Shown here in pieces: positions 47,999 to 58,285 of a DNA stretch of 64,000 bases (positions are counted from its first letter, which is position 1; the number at the start of each line of letters is the position of its first letter). The translations under genes were made by a program, and so were the position numbers. A model generated the notes under the pieces. It was given only the letters and a program-made list of their open reading frames with translations. It did no database searches and was not told the DNA's origin. Source of the DNA: Mycolicibacterium flavescens (GTDB taxonomy: Bacteria; Actinomycetota; Actinomycetes; Mycobacteriales; Mycobacteriaceae); NCBI GenBank assembly GCA_900637135.1, contig LR134353.1, positions 2,604,001 to 2,668,000 of the forward strand, given 5' to 3'.

Positions 47999-48030
47999 TA
48001 CGACGCACCGTAGTAAGACGTAGTACGCTG
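47999..48030 (+). promoter_or_regulatory. BlaI-type operator upstream of blaI
   Basis: TACGAC (47999-48004), GTAGTA (48010-48015) and GTAGTA (48020-48025) form an inverted plus a direct repeat 31-62 bp before the blaI start. BlaI/MecI repressors bind TAC/GTA dyads and autoregulate, so this is the likely operator. Confidence 0.65.
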
Positions 48031-48060
48031 GATCAATAGCCTCTAGGAGATGAACGGACC

Positions 48061-48477
48061 ATGGCGAAGTTGACGCGTCTGGGGGAACTGGAACGCGCGG
48101 TGATGGATCACTTGTGGTCCTCTCGCGAACCCCAAACCGTGCGCCAAGTTCACGAGGCGCTCGCCGCCCAACGCGACTTGGCGTACACCACGATCATGAC
48201 CGTGCTGCAGCGGCTGGCGAAGAAGAACCTCGTCGTGCAGCACCGCGATGACCGCGCCCACCGATACGCACCAACCCACGGCCGCGATGAACTCGTCGCG
48301 GGCCTGATGGTCGACGCGCTCGACCAGGCCGCCGACTCGGGCAGCCGGGAAGCCGCGCTGGTGCATTTTGTCGAGCGCGTCGGCGCCGACGAAGCCGCGG
48401 CGTTGCGTCGCGCACTGACCGAACTGGAGAGCAAGGTTCGCGTTTCGCCGCCCGCTGGTAATTCGGGCACCGGCTGA
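48061..48477 (+). CDS. blaI: BlaI/MecI-family transcriptional repressor
   Basis: A 138-residue winged-helix repressor: GELERAVMDHLWSSREPQTVRQVHEALAAQRDLAYTTIMTVLQRLAKKNLVVQHRDDRAHRYAP is the MecI/BlaI DNA-binding domain, followed by the dimerisation helices. In mycobacteria BlaI controls the beta-lactamase and a few other genes and is relieved by beta-lactam exposure. ATG 48061. Paired with an M56 membrane protease gene 14 bp downstream, which is the expected sensor. Confidence 0.95.
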   Translation: MAKLTRLGELERAVMDHLWSSREPQTVRQVHEALAAQRDLAYTTIMTVLQRLAKKNLVVQHRDDRAHRYAPTHGRDELVAGLMVDALDQAADSGSREAALVHFVERVGADEAAALRRALTELESKVRVSPPAGNSGTG

Positions 48478-48491
48478 GAGAGACTGACGGC

Positions 48492-49433
48492 GTGTCCGCG
48501 CTGGCCTTCACCGTCCTGGCGCTGGTCCTGTCGGGACCGGTGCCCGCCGTCCTGGCGCGCGCGTCGTGGCCGTTCCGCGCACCGCGAGCGGCCATTGTGT
48601 TGTGGCAGGCGATCGCGCTGGCCGCCGTCCTGTCGGCCTTCTCGGCCGGAATCGCCATTGCGAGCAGGCTTTTCGCGCCGGGTCCCGACGGTCGGCCGAC
48701 CGCCACCATCATCAGCGAGATCGCCGTCATGGGCTGGCCGGTGTGGATCGCCTACGTCGTGGTCTTCGCGCTGACACTGGTGATCGGTGCGCGGCTGATC
48801 GTGGCGGTGTTGCAGGTGGCCATCGCGACGCGGCGCCGTCGCGCCCACCACCGGATGGTCGTCGACCTCGTGGGCAAGTCGCAGAAGTGGGCCCACGCCC
48901 ACGCCGGTGACGGGTTGCGCATCCTGAACGTGGACCAGCCGCTGGCGTACTGCCTGCCGGGCGTGCGCAGCCGCGTCGTGGTCAGCGAGGGCACGCTGAC
49001 GACGTTGGCGGACAACGAGATCTCGGCGATCCTCAGCCACGAACGCGCGCACCTGCGCGCCCGGCACGATCTCGTGCTGGAGATGTTCACCGCGGTGAAC
49101 GCGGCGTTCCCGCGCTTCGTCCGCAGCGGAAGCGCGCTGGACGCGGTCCGACTTCTGGTCGAGATGCTGGCCGACGACGCGGCGGTGCGCAAGGCCGGTC
49201 CCACTCCCCTGGCCCGCGCGCTCGTCGCGTGCGCGGCCGGTCGTACGCCGTCAGGTGCGCTGGCGGCGGGCGGACCCACCACCCTGCTACGGGTACGTCG
49301 GCTCGGAGGCCGGCCCAACAGCCGGGTGCTGGCCGCAGGCGCGTACACGACCGCGGCCGCGGTGCTCGTGGTGCCCACCTTCGCGGTGGTGCTTCCGTGG
49401 CTGACCGAACTGCAGCGGCTGTTCACCGCTTAG
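48492..49433 (+). CDS. M56-family membrane metalloprotease (BlaR1-like sensor/protease)
   Basis: A 313-residue membrane protein with three N-terminal helices, a cytoplasmic zinc protease domain with HExxH in SHERAHLRARHD, the preceding YCLPGVRSRVVVSEGTL strand, and a fourth helix at the C-terminus. It lacks the extracellular penicillin-sensor domain of BlaR1. It probably cleaves BlaI in response to a signal from elsewhere. GTG 48492. Layout blaI-M56 equals Rv1846c-Rv1845c as I recall. Confidence 0.92.
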   Translation: MSALAFTVLALVLSGPVPAVLARASWPFRAPRAAIVLWQAIALAAVLSAFSAGIAIASRLFAPGPDGRPTATIISEIAVMGWPVWIAYVVVFALTLVIGARLIVAVLQVAIATRRRRAHHRMVVDLVGKSQKWAHAHAGDGLRILNVDQPLAYCLPGVRSRVVVSEGTLTTLADNEISAILSHERAHLRARHDLVLEMFTAVNAAFPRFVRSGSALDAVRLLVEMLADDAAVRKAGPTPLARALVACAAGRTPSGALAAGGPTTLLRVRRLGGRPNSRVLAAGAYTTAAAVLVVPTFAVVLPWLTELQRLFTA

Positions 49434-49488
49434 GGGCAAGCGGCGCGAACGAGGCGTTCACACAACAAAACAACGAAAGGCTGCCCGC

Positions 49489-50955
49489 ATGAGCTCTGAC
49501 GTATCCGCTTCCGCGACCACCGGTACCGCTCAGATCGGGGTGACCGGGCTTGCCGTCATGGGATCCAACATCGCGCGCAACTTCGCCCGGCACGGGTACA
49601 CCGTCGCGCTGCACAACCGCTCGATCGCCAAGACCGACGCGCTGCTCGACCAGCACGGGTCGGAAGGCAAGTTCGTGCGCAGCGAGACCATCGCCGAATT
49701 CCTCGACACTCTGGAAAAGCCGCGACGGGTGCTGATCATGGTCAAGGCCGGGGGCCCCACCGACGCGGTGATCAACGAACTCGCCGATGCGATGGAGGAA
49801 GGCGACATCATCATCGACGGTGGTAACGCCCTCTATACCGACACGATCCGCCGCGAGAAGGCGATGCGCGAGCGCGGGCTGCACTTCGTCGGCGCCGGCA
49901 TCTCCGGCGGCGAGGAGGGTGCGCTGAACGGGCCGTCGATCATGCCCGGCGGCCCGGCCGAGTCCTACAAATCGCTGGGTCCGCTGCTCGAGGAGATCTC
50001 GGCGCATGTCGACGGTGTCCCCTGCTGCACCCATATCGGGCCTGACGGTGCGGGCCACTTCGTGAAGATGGTGCACAACGGCATCGAGTACTCCGACATG
50101 CAGCTGATCGGCGAGGCCTACCAACTGCTGCGCGACGGGCTGGGCAAGTCGGCCGGCGAGATCGCCGACGTCTTCGACGAATGGAATTCCGGCGACCTGG
50201 ACAGCTTTCTGGTCGAGATCACCGCCAAGGTGTTGCGCCAGACCGACGCCAAGACCGGTAAGCCGCTCGTCGACGTCATCCTCGACGAGGCCGAGCAGAA
50301 GGGCACCGGACGTTGGACGGTGAAATCAGCACTCGACCTCGGCGTCCCAGTGACCGGTATCGCCGAGGCCGTGTTCGCGCGCGCTTTGTCGGGATCGGTG
50401 ACCCAGCGCAAGGCCACCACCGGCCTGGCCTCCGGTGACCTCGGTGAAAAGCCCAGTGACGCCGAGAAGTTCGTCGAGGACATCCGCCAAGCCCTGTACG
50501 CGTCGAAGATCATCGCCTACGCGCAGGGCTTCAACCAGATCCAGGCCGGCAGCGCCGAATACGACTGGGGCATCACCCTCGGCGACATGGCCACCATCTG
50601 GCGCGGCGGCTGCATCATCCGGGCCAAGTTCCTCAACCGGATCAAAGAGGCCTTCGACGAGAACCCCGACCTGCCGACGCTGATCGTCGCGCCGTACTTC
50701 CGCAGCGCGATCGAGGCGGCGATCGACAGCTGGCGCCGCGTCGTCATCACCGCCACCGAACTGGGCATCCCGATCCCCGGTTTCTCCTCGGCACTGTCCT
50801 ACTACGACGGATTGCGCCAGGAGCGCCTGCCCGCTGCCCTCACGCAGGGCCTGCGGGACTATTTCGGCGCGCACACCTACGGCCGCATCGACACCGACCC
50901 CGCCAAGCGGTTCCACACGCTGTGGAGCGGGGACCTCAGCGAGGTCGAGGCCTAG
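49489..50955 (+). CDS. gnd: 6-phosphogluconate dehydrogenase (decarboxylating)
   Basis: A 488-residue enzyme: NADP site GVTGLAVMGSNIARNFARHGY, VDGGNALYTDTIRREK, substrate-binding FVGAGISGGEEGALNGPSIMPGG, catalytic Lys in HFVKMVHNGIEYSDMQ and a C-terminal SALSYYDGLRQERLPAALTQGLRDYFGAHTY. It converts 6-phosphogluconate to ribulose 5-phosphate, CO2 and NADPH in the oxidative pentose phosphate pathway. ATG 49489 is preceded by CGAAAGGC. It precedes guaB1 by 52 bp on the same strand. Confidence 0.97.
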   Translation: MSSDVSASATTGTAQIGVTGLAVMGSNIARNFARHGYTVALHNRSIAKTDALLDQHGSEGKFVRSETIAEFLDTLEKPRRVLIMVKAGGPTDAVINELADAMEEGDIIIDGGNALYTDTIRREKAMRERGLHFVGAGISGGEEGALNGPSIMPGGPAESYKSLGPLLEEISAHVDGVPCCTHIGPDGAGHFVKMVHNGIEYSDMQLIGEAYQLLRDGLGKSAGEIADVFDEWNSGDLDSFLVEITAKVLRQTDAKTGKPLVDVILDEAEQKGTGRWTVKSALDLGVPVTGIAEAVFARALSGSVTQRKATTGLASGDLGEKPSDAEKFVEDIRQALYASKIIAYAQGFNQIQAGSAEYDWGITLGDMATIWRGGCIIRAKFLNRIKEAFDENPDLPTLIVAPYFRSAIEAAIDSWRRVVITATELGIPIPGFSSALSYYDGLRQERLPAALTQGLRDYFGAHTYGRIDTDPAKRFHTLWSGDLSEVEA

Positions 50956-50995
50956 CGTTCTCTCGGCAGGGAACCGGGCGTCGTCGGGCCACTAG

Positions 50996-52444
<1,449 letters not shown>

Positions 52445-52529
52445 TCCCTCCCCCGCAAGATCACCCGTTACCATGGGTTTCCTTCAGTCCTCTACGCGAA
52501 AGGGATCCCGTGCCGCAGGCACCCGTCGA

Positions 52530-52560
52530 GGCCCGGGTTGCAGAGGGGGCCAACCGGGCC
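52530..52560 (+). promoter_or_regulatory. GC-rich hairpin in the leader of the CNNM/CorC genes
   Basis: GGCCCGGGTT (52530-52539) pairs with AACCGGGCC (52552-52560) with one bulged G. It lies in the 196-bp region between guaB1 and the first CNNM gene. It may be the guaB1 terminator or a leader structure; no known riboswitch pattern was recognised. Confidence 0.4.
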
Positions 52561-52640
52561 GAGCGGCCCGAGCCTCCCGACGCCGAGCCTTCCTCTAGAC
52601 GGCCGGGCAACAGGTCCGGCATCTGCGCGAGGGCACCCCG

Positions 52641-54011
52641 ATGAGCGTCGCTTCGACGGTGCTGTCTCTGCTGGCGATCGTGCTGCTGACGGCGGGCACC
52701 GCGGTGTTCGTCGCCGCCGAGTTCTCGCTGACCGCGCTCGAGCGCATCACCGTGGACGCCAACGCACGCAGCGGCCACCGGCGCGACAAGATGGTCCAGC
52801 GGGCGCACCGCACGCTGTCGTTCCAGCTGTCCGGCGCCCAGGTGGGCATCTCGATCACCACGCTGGCGACCGGTTACCTGGCCGAACCCGTCGTCGCGCG
52901 GTTGATCCACCCCGGCCTGGACGCGATCGGCATACCCCCGGCCTACACCGGCGGATTGGCGCTGGTGCTGGCCATCGCGATCGCCACCTCGATCTCGATG
53001 GTGTTCGGCGAGCTGGTGCCGAAGAACCTCGCGGTCGCCCGGCCCGTGCCGACGGCGCGCTGGTCCGCCGGACCGCAACTGCTGTTCTCGGCGCTGTTCA
53101 CCCCGCTGATCCGGCTGACCAACGGCACGGCCAACATGATCCTGCGTCGCCTCGGCATCGAACCGGCCGAGGAGCTGCGCTCGGCGCGCTCCCCACAGGA
53201 ACTGGTGTCGCTGGTGCGCAGTTCGGCCCGCAGCGGCGCACTGGATCCCGTCACCGCGGTGCTGGTCGACCGGTCGCTGCGGTTCGGCGATCGCTCCGCC
53301 GAGGAGCTCATGACCCCCCGGCAGAAGATCGAGGCCCTCGACGCCGACGCGACGGTCGCCGAGCTGGTCACCGCCGCGATCAGGACGGGATACTCGCGCT
53401 TCCCGATCATCCGCGGAGACCTCGACGAGACGATCGGGATCGCGCACGTCAAGCAGGTGTTCGAGGTGCCGATCGACGAACGCGCGACCACCCGGCTGGC
53501 GTCGCTGGCGCTGCCGGTCGCCAAGGTGCCATCGACTCTGGACGGCGACACAGTGATGACCCAGATCCGCGCCAACGGCCTCCAGACCGCGCTGGTGGTC
53601 GACGAATACGGCGGCACCGCGGGCATGGTCACCGTGGAGGACCTGATCGAGGAGATCGTCGGCGACGTCCGCGACGAGCACGACGACGAGGCCCCCGATG
53701 TGGTGCCCGCGGGCCGCGGCTGGCAGATATCGGGCCTGCTGCGCATCGACGAGGTCGCAAGCGCCACGGCGTTCCGCGCCCCCGAGGGCGACTACGAGAC
53801 GATCGGCGGCCTGGTTCTCGAGAAGCTCGGGCACATCCCCGACGAAGGTGAGTCGGTCGAGCTCGAGGCGTTCGACCCGGACGGTCCGCTCGAGAGTCCG
53901 AATCGCTGGCTGGCCACCGTGCTGCGCATGGACGGCCGCCGAATCGACCTGCTCGAACTCACCGAACTGGGCCGCACCGGCGAGGCCGACGGGAGAAGCA
54001 CCGATGGGTGA
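52641..54011 (+). CDS. CNNM/CorC-type membrane protein with CBS pair (hemolysin-like)
   Basis: A 456-residue protein. The DUF21/CNNM transmembrane domain (~1-190) contains [35 protein letters not shown] and [19 protein letters not shown] pair follows (~210-340) with [20 protein letters not shown] and [31 protein letters not shown]. The CorC/HlyC C-terminal domain ends it. The family transports or regulates Mg2+ or other divalent metals; hemolysin is a historical label. Its end overlaps the next gene by 8 bp. Confidence 0.92.
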   Translation: MSVASTVLSLLAIVLLTAGTAVFVAAEFSLTALERITVDANARSGHRRDKMVQRAHRTLSFQLSGAQVGISITTLATGYLAEPVVARLIHPGLDAIGIPPAYTGGLALVLAIAIATSISMVFGELVPKNLAVARPVPTARWSAGPQLLFSALFTPLIRLTNGTANMILRRLGIEPAEELRSARSPQELVSLVRSSARSGALDPVTAVLVDRSLRFGDRSAEELMTPRQKIEALDADATVAELVTAAIRTGYSRFPIIRGDLDETIGIAHVKQVFEVPIDERATTRLASLALPVAKVPSTLDGDTVMTQIRANGLQTALVVDEYGGTAGMVTVEDLIEEIVGDVRDEHDDEAPDVVPAGRGWQISGLLRIDEVASATAFRAPEGDYETIGGLVLEKLGHIPDEGESVELEAFDPDGPLESPNRWLATVLRMDGRRIDLLELTELGRTGEADGRSTDG

Positions 54012-55056
54012 CCTCTTCGGTGTGCTGCTGACGGTGCTGCTGCTGGCCGTCAACGCGTTCTTCGTCGCCTCGGAGTTCGCCTTGATCTCCGCGCGGCGCG
54101 ATCGGCTCGAGGCGCTGGCCGAACAGGGCAAGAAGAGCGCCGTCACCGTGATCCGCGCCGGTGAACACCTGTCGCTGATGCTCGCGGGCGCTCAGCTGGG
54201 TATCACGATTTGTTCGATCCTGCTCGGTCGCGTCGGCGAACCCGCCGTCGCGCATCTGCTGGAGAAGCCGTTCGACGCCGTGGGTGTGCCCGACGCGGTG
54301 CTGCACTCGGTGTCCTTCGTCGTCGCACTGGCCATCGTGGTCGTCCTGCACGTGCTGCTCGGTGAGATGGTGCCGAAGAACATCGCGATCGCCGGCCCGG
54401 AGTCGGCGGCCATGCTGCTGATACCTACCTACCTGGTGTGGATCCGCATGGCACGTCCCTTGATCGCGTTCTACAACTGGTGTGCCAACGTGACCCTGCG
54501 AGTGTTCGGGGTGGAGCCCAAGGACGAACTCGACGTCACGGTGTCCACGGTCGAACTGTCGGAGATGATCGCCGAATCGCTGTCCGAGGGGCTGCTCGAC
54601 CCCGAGGAACACAGCAGGCTCACCCGCGCCCTGCAGATTCGCGATCGCGCGGTCAAGGACGTCGCGTTCCCGCTGCGCGACATTCGGACGGTGTCGGTGG
54701 CGCGCGAGGGGGCGGGGCCAACCGTCGGCGCCGTCGAAGAGGCGCTGGCCGAGACCGGTTACTCGCGCTTCCCGATCACCGACGCCTCCGGCACCTACCT
54801 GGGATACCTGCACATCAAGGACGTGCTGGCCTTCGTCAACGACCCCGATGCCGTGCTGGACCTGTCCATGGTGCGCCCGCTGCCGGTGGTTCCGTCGTCG
54901 CTGCCGTTGCCCGAGGCGTTGTCGCGGCTGCGGCGCACCAACAGCCACCTGGCGCTGGTGACCGCACCCGACGGCAGCGTGGAGGCGATGGTCGCGCTCG
55001 AGGACCTCGTCGAGGACTTGGTGGGCACCGTGCGCGACGGGACCCATCGTGTCTGA
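54004..55056 (+). CDS. CNNM-type membrane protein with CBS pair, second copy lacking CorC domain
   Basis: A 350-residue paralog of the preceding gene: [71 protein letters not shown], then CBS repeats with [22 protein letters not shown] and [22 protein letters not shown]. It stops after the CBS pair, without the C-terminal CorC/HlyC domain of its neighbour. The two probably form a hetero-oligomeric metal transporter. ATG 54004 overlaps the upstream stop; its own stop overlaps the next GTG start by 8 bp. Confidence 0.92.
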   Translation: MGDLFGVLLTVLLLAVNAFFVASEFALISARRDRLEALAEQGKKSAVTVIRAGEHLSLMLAGAQLGITICSILLGRVGEPAVAHLLEKPFDAVGVPDAVLHSVSFVVALAIVVVLHVLLGEMVPKNIAIAGPESAAMLLIPTYLVWIRMARPLIAFYNWCANVTLRVFGVEPKDELDVTVSTVELSEMIAESLSEGLLDPEEHSRLTRALQIRDRAVKDVAFPLRDIRTVSVAREGAGPTVGAVEEALAETGYSRFPITDASGTYLGYLHIKDVLAFVNDPDAVLDLSMVRPLPVVPSSLPLPEALSRLRRTNSHLALVTAPDGSVEAMVALEDLVEDLVGTVRDGTHRV

Positions 55057-55942
55057 CGTCGCCGTGCGCGGCGCTTCCGTGCTCGACGAGTCGGACTGGA
55101 GCACCCGAGAGCGGGCCCATCAGCGCCGGGCCGACGCGTTCTGCGCACCGCACCGTCGTCGCGCCCGTCGCGGCGAGAAGCACCCGGTCTGGGACTTCCT
55201 GTTCACCTATTACAGCTTGCGGCCCGCCAAGTTGCGAATGTGGCACCCCGGCTTCGGTCTCGCTTTGGCCGGCGGCGCACAGCGCTTCCTGAGCCGGACG
55301 GGGTACGCGAGTGACCACTCCGGGGTGGTCGTGAGCCCGGAGTACCTGGTGGCGCGGATCGACACCGTGCGGTTCGTCGTCCGGCTGTTGCGTTCGACGG
55401 CGGCGCGCCCGGCCCGGCTGAATTGTTTCGGGTTGCACGAGTGGGCGATGGTCTACCGGTCGTCGACGGTGCGCCACGACCGGGTGCCGTTACGGCTCGG
55501 CGCGGCGGGCACCGACGCGGTCGTCGAGTCGATGCCTTTGCGCTGCAGTCACTTCGACGCGTTCCGCTTCTTCACCGAACCGGCCGCCGGACGCAACGCC
55601 GAACAGCTGACCCGGCAGAGTCAGGTTGCCACCGAACAACCTGGCTGTCTGCACGCCGCGATGGATTTGTACAAGTGGTCGTTCAAGCTCGGCCCGCTTA
55701 TCAACTCGGAGTTCGTGATGGACTGCCTCGAGCTGGCCGCCGAAGCCCGCGAACTCGACATGCGGGCCAGCCCCTATGATCTCCGCGAATACGGATTCGA
55801 GCCGATCGCGATCGAGACACCGGCCGGTCGAGCCAAATACGTGCGGATCCAGCAAACCATCGCGGAGCGGGCGGCCCCGCTGCGGGACGACCTCGCCGAT
55901 CGGTGCGAACGGCTTCTGACCGCAGCAGCCCGGGACGGCTGA
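55049..55942 (+). CDS. Conserved hypothetical actinobacterial protein
   Basis: A 297-residue soluble protein that I cannot assign with confidence. Conserved-looking features are HPVWDFLFTYYSLRPAKLRMWHPGFGLAL, the histidine motif LNCFGLHEWAMVYR, MPLRCSHFDAFRFFTEPA and LHAAMDLYKWSFKLGPL. I recall homologs labelled 3-methyladenine DNA glycosylase in mycobacterial genomes, but no glycosylase motif is evident. GTG 55049 overlaps the CNNM stop, so it is co-translated with that pair. Confidence 0.75.
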   Translation: MSDVAVRGASVLDESDWSTRERAHQRRADAFCAPHRRRARRGEKHPVWDFLFTYYSLRPAKLRMWHPGFGLALAGGAQRFLSRTGYASDHSGVVVSPEYLVARIDTVRFVVRLLRSTAARPARLNCFGLHEWAMVYRSSTVRHDRVPLRLGAAGTDAVVESMPLRCSHFDAFRFFTEPAAGRNAEQLTRQSQVATEQPGCLHAAMDLYKWSFKLGPLINSEFVMDCLELAAEARELDMRASPYDLREYGFEPIAIETPAGRAKYVRIQQTIAERAAPLRDDLADRCERLLTAAARDG

Positions 55943-56007
55943 CCAGCCGGTTGAGGATAAGCCGTATTACCGCTGGGTAAGCTGGGACGACAGTTCGAGG
56001 AGGAATG

Positions 56008-58248
56008 ATGACCGATCGCGTGACGGTGGGAAACCTGCGCGTGGCCCGGGTGCTGTACGACTTCGTCAACAACGAGGCGTTGCCCGGCACCGACATCGAC
56101 CCCGACACCTTCTGGTCCGGCGTGGACAAGGTCGTCGCCGATCTGACGCCCAAGAACGAAGAACTGCTGGCCAGACGCGACGATCTGCAGGCCCGCATCG
56201 ACAAGTGGCACCGGCAGCGGGTCATCGAGCCGCTCGACCATGACGCGTACAAGGCGTTCCTCACCGAGATCGGCTACCTGCTCCCCGAGCCCGACGACTT
56301 CACGATCACCACCGCGGGCGTCGACGACGAGATCACCACGACCGCCGGACCTCAGCTGGTGGTGCCCATCCTCAACGCCCGCTTCGCGCTGAACGCCGCG
56401 AACGCCCGCTGGGGCTCGCTCTATGACGCCCTCTACGGCACCGACGTGATCTCCGAGGACGACGGCGCCGACAAGGGTTCCAGCTACAACAAGGTTCGCG
56501 GCGACAAGGTCATCGCCTACGCCCGCCGATTCCTCGACGGCGCTGCGCCGCTGGCCTCCGGCAACTGGAGCGAGGCCACCGGTCTGCGCATCGACGACGG
56601 CCAGCTGCTCGTCGACCTGGGCGACGACAACGCTTCGGCTGCTGACTCCTCGCGCGAGCGCTCGTCGGTCGGGCTCGCGGCACCCGAGCAGTTCGTCGGC
56701 TACACCGGAGACCTCGGCTCGCCGCAGTGGTCGGTGCTGTTGCGCAACAACGGATTACACGTCGAGATTCTCGTCGACCCGGAATCGCCCATCGGTTCGA
56801 CCGATGCCGCGGGCATCAAGGACGTCGTCCTGGAATCCGCGGTCACCACGATCATGGACTTCGAGGATTCGGTCGCCGCCGTCGACGCCGAGGACAAGGT
56901 GCTCGGGTACCGGAACTGGCTGGGCCTCAACCGCGGTGACCTCACCGAAGAGGTGAGCAAGGGCGGTAAGACCTTCACCCGCAAGCTCAACGAGGACCGC
57001 ACCTACACCACCCCGGACGGCGAGGGCGAGCTGACGCTGCCCGGACGCAGCCTGTTGTTCGTGCGCAACGTCGGACACCTGATGACCAACGACGCGATCG
57101 TGCGGACGGACGGCGACGGCCAAGAGGTCGAGGTCTTCGAAGGCATCCAGGACGCGCTGTTCACCAGCCTCGTCGCGATCCACGGCCTGAAGTCCGGGGA
57201 CGGCAACGGCCCGCTGGTCAACAGCCGCACCGGCTCGGTGTACATCGTCAAGCCCAAGATGCACGGCCCCGACGAGGTGGCCTACACCGTTGAGTTGTTC
57301 GGCCGCGTCGAGGATGTGCTCGGGTTGCCCGCCAACACCCTCAAGGTCGGCATCATGGATGAGGAGCGCCGCACCACCGTCAACCTGAAGGCCTGCATCA
57401 AGGCCGCCGCCGACCGGGTGGTGTTCATCAACACCGGCTTCCTCGACCGCACCGGCGACGAGATCCACACCTCGATGGAAGCCGGCCCGATGATCCGCAA
57501 GGGCGCGATGAAGAGCACCCAGTGGATCCAGGCCTACGAGGACCAGAACGTCGACATCGGGCTGGCGACCGGTTTCTCCGGCAAGGCCCAGATCGGCAAG
57601 GGCATGTGGGCGATGACCGACCTGATGGCCGACATGGTCGAGCAGAAGGTCGGCCAGCCCAAGGCCGGCGCCACCACCGCGTGGGTGCCGTCGCCGACCG
57701 CGGCCACGCTGCATGCCATGCACTACCACGAGGTCGACGTCTACGCGGTGCACAAGGAGCTGGAAGGCGAGAAGCGCACCAGCGTCGAGCAACTGCTGGC
57801 CGTGCCGCTGGCCAAGGAGCTCGCGTGGGCGCCCGAGGAGATCCGCGAAGAGGTCGACAACAACTGCCAGTCCATCCTCGGATACGTGGTGCGCTGGATC
57901 GACGCGGGTGTCGGCTGCTCCAAGGTGCCCGACATCCACAACGTCGCGCTGATGGAAGACCGTGCGACGCTGCGCATTTCGAGTCAGCTGCTGGCGAACT
58001 GGCTGCGCCACGGCGTCATCACGCCCGACGATGTGGTGGCCAGCCTCAAGCGGATGGCCGCAATCGTCGACAAGCAGAATGAGCAGGATCCCGAATTCAA
58101 GCCGATGGCAACGGATCCGGACCACAACATCGCATTTCAGGCCGCGCAGGAATTGATCCTCTCGGGCGCCGAACAACCCAACGGCTACACCGAGCCGATC
58201 CTGCATCGCCGCCGCCGCGAGTACAAGGCCGAACACGGCGGTGCGTGA
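56008..58248 (+). CDS. glcB: Malate synthase G
   Basis: A 746-residue TIM-barrel enzyme. [32 protein letters not shown] is almost identical to the M. tuberculosis GlcB start. [16 protein letters not shown] and LRNVGHLM-like regions belong to the active site, with [18 protein letters not shown] nearby. It condenses glyoxylate and acetyl-CoA to malate, the second step of the glyoxylate shunt, needed for growth on fatty acids. GGAGG at 55999-56003 favours ATG 56008 over 56005. It has its own 62-bp upstream region. Confidence 0.97.
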   Translation: MTDRVTVGNLRVARVLYDFVNNEALPGTDIDPDTFWSGVDKVVADLTPKNEELLARRDDLQARIDKWHRQRVIEPLDHDAYKAFLTEIGYLLPEPDDFTITTAGVDDEITTTAGPQLVVPILNARFALNAANARWGSLYDALYGTDVISEDDGADKGSSYNKVRGDKVIAYARRFLDGAAPLASGNWSEATGLRIDDGQLLVDLGDDNASAADSSRERSSVGLAAPEQFVGYTGDLGSPQWSVLLRNNGLHVEILVDPESPIGSTDAAGIKDVVLESAVTTIMDFEDSVAAVDAEDKVLGYRNWLGLNRGDLTEEVSKGGKTFTRKLNEDRTYTTPDGEGELTLPGRSLLFVRNVGHLMTNDAIVRTDGDGQEVEVFEGIQDALFTSLVAIHGLKSGDGNGPLVNSRTGSVYIVKPKMHGPDEVAYTVELFGRVEDVLGLPANTLKVGIMDEERRTTVNLKACIKAAADRVVFINTGFLDRTGDEIHTSMEAGPMIRKGAMKSTQWIQAYEDQNVDIGLATGFSGKAQIGKGMWAMTDLMADMVEQKVGQPKAGATTAWVPSPTAATLHAMHYHEVDVYAVHKELEGEKRTSVEQLLAVPLAKELAWAPEEIREEVDNNCQSILGYVVRWIDAGVGCSKVPDIHNVALMEDRATLRISSQLLANWLRHGVITPDDVVASLKRMAAIVDKQNEQDPEFKPMATDPDHNIAFQAAQELILSGAEQPNGYTEPILHRRRREYKAEHGGA

Positions 58249-58285
58249 TCCGGTGACCGGTCGGCGTCGCAAGTAGAGGGCGGAA

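Noticed and set aside
52445..52640. Possible magnesium or manganese riboswitch upstream of the CNNM genes
   Set aside because: Only a GC-rich hairpin is visible; none of the conserved M-box or yybP-ykoY sequence elements could be found by reading.
56755..58272. Minus-strand open reading frame of 505 codons opposite glcB
   Set aside because: Shadow of malate synthase with repetitive Val/Gly/His/Asp composition and no family motif.
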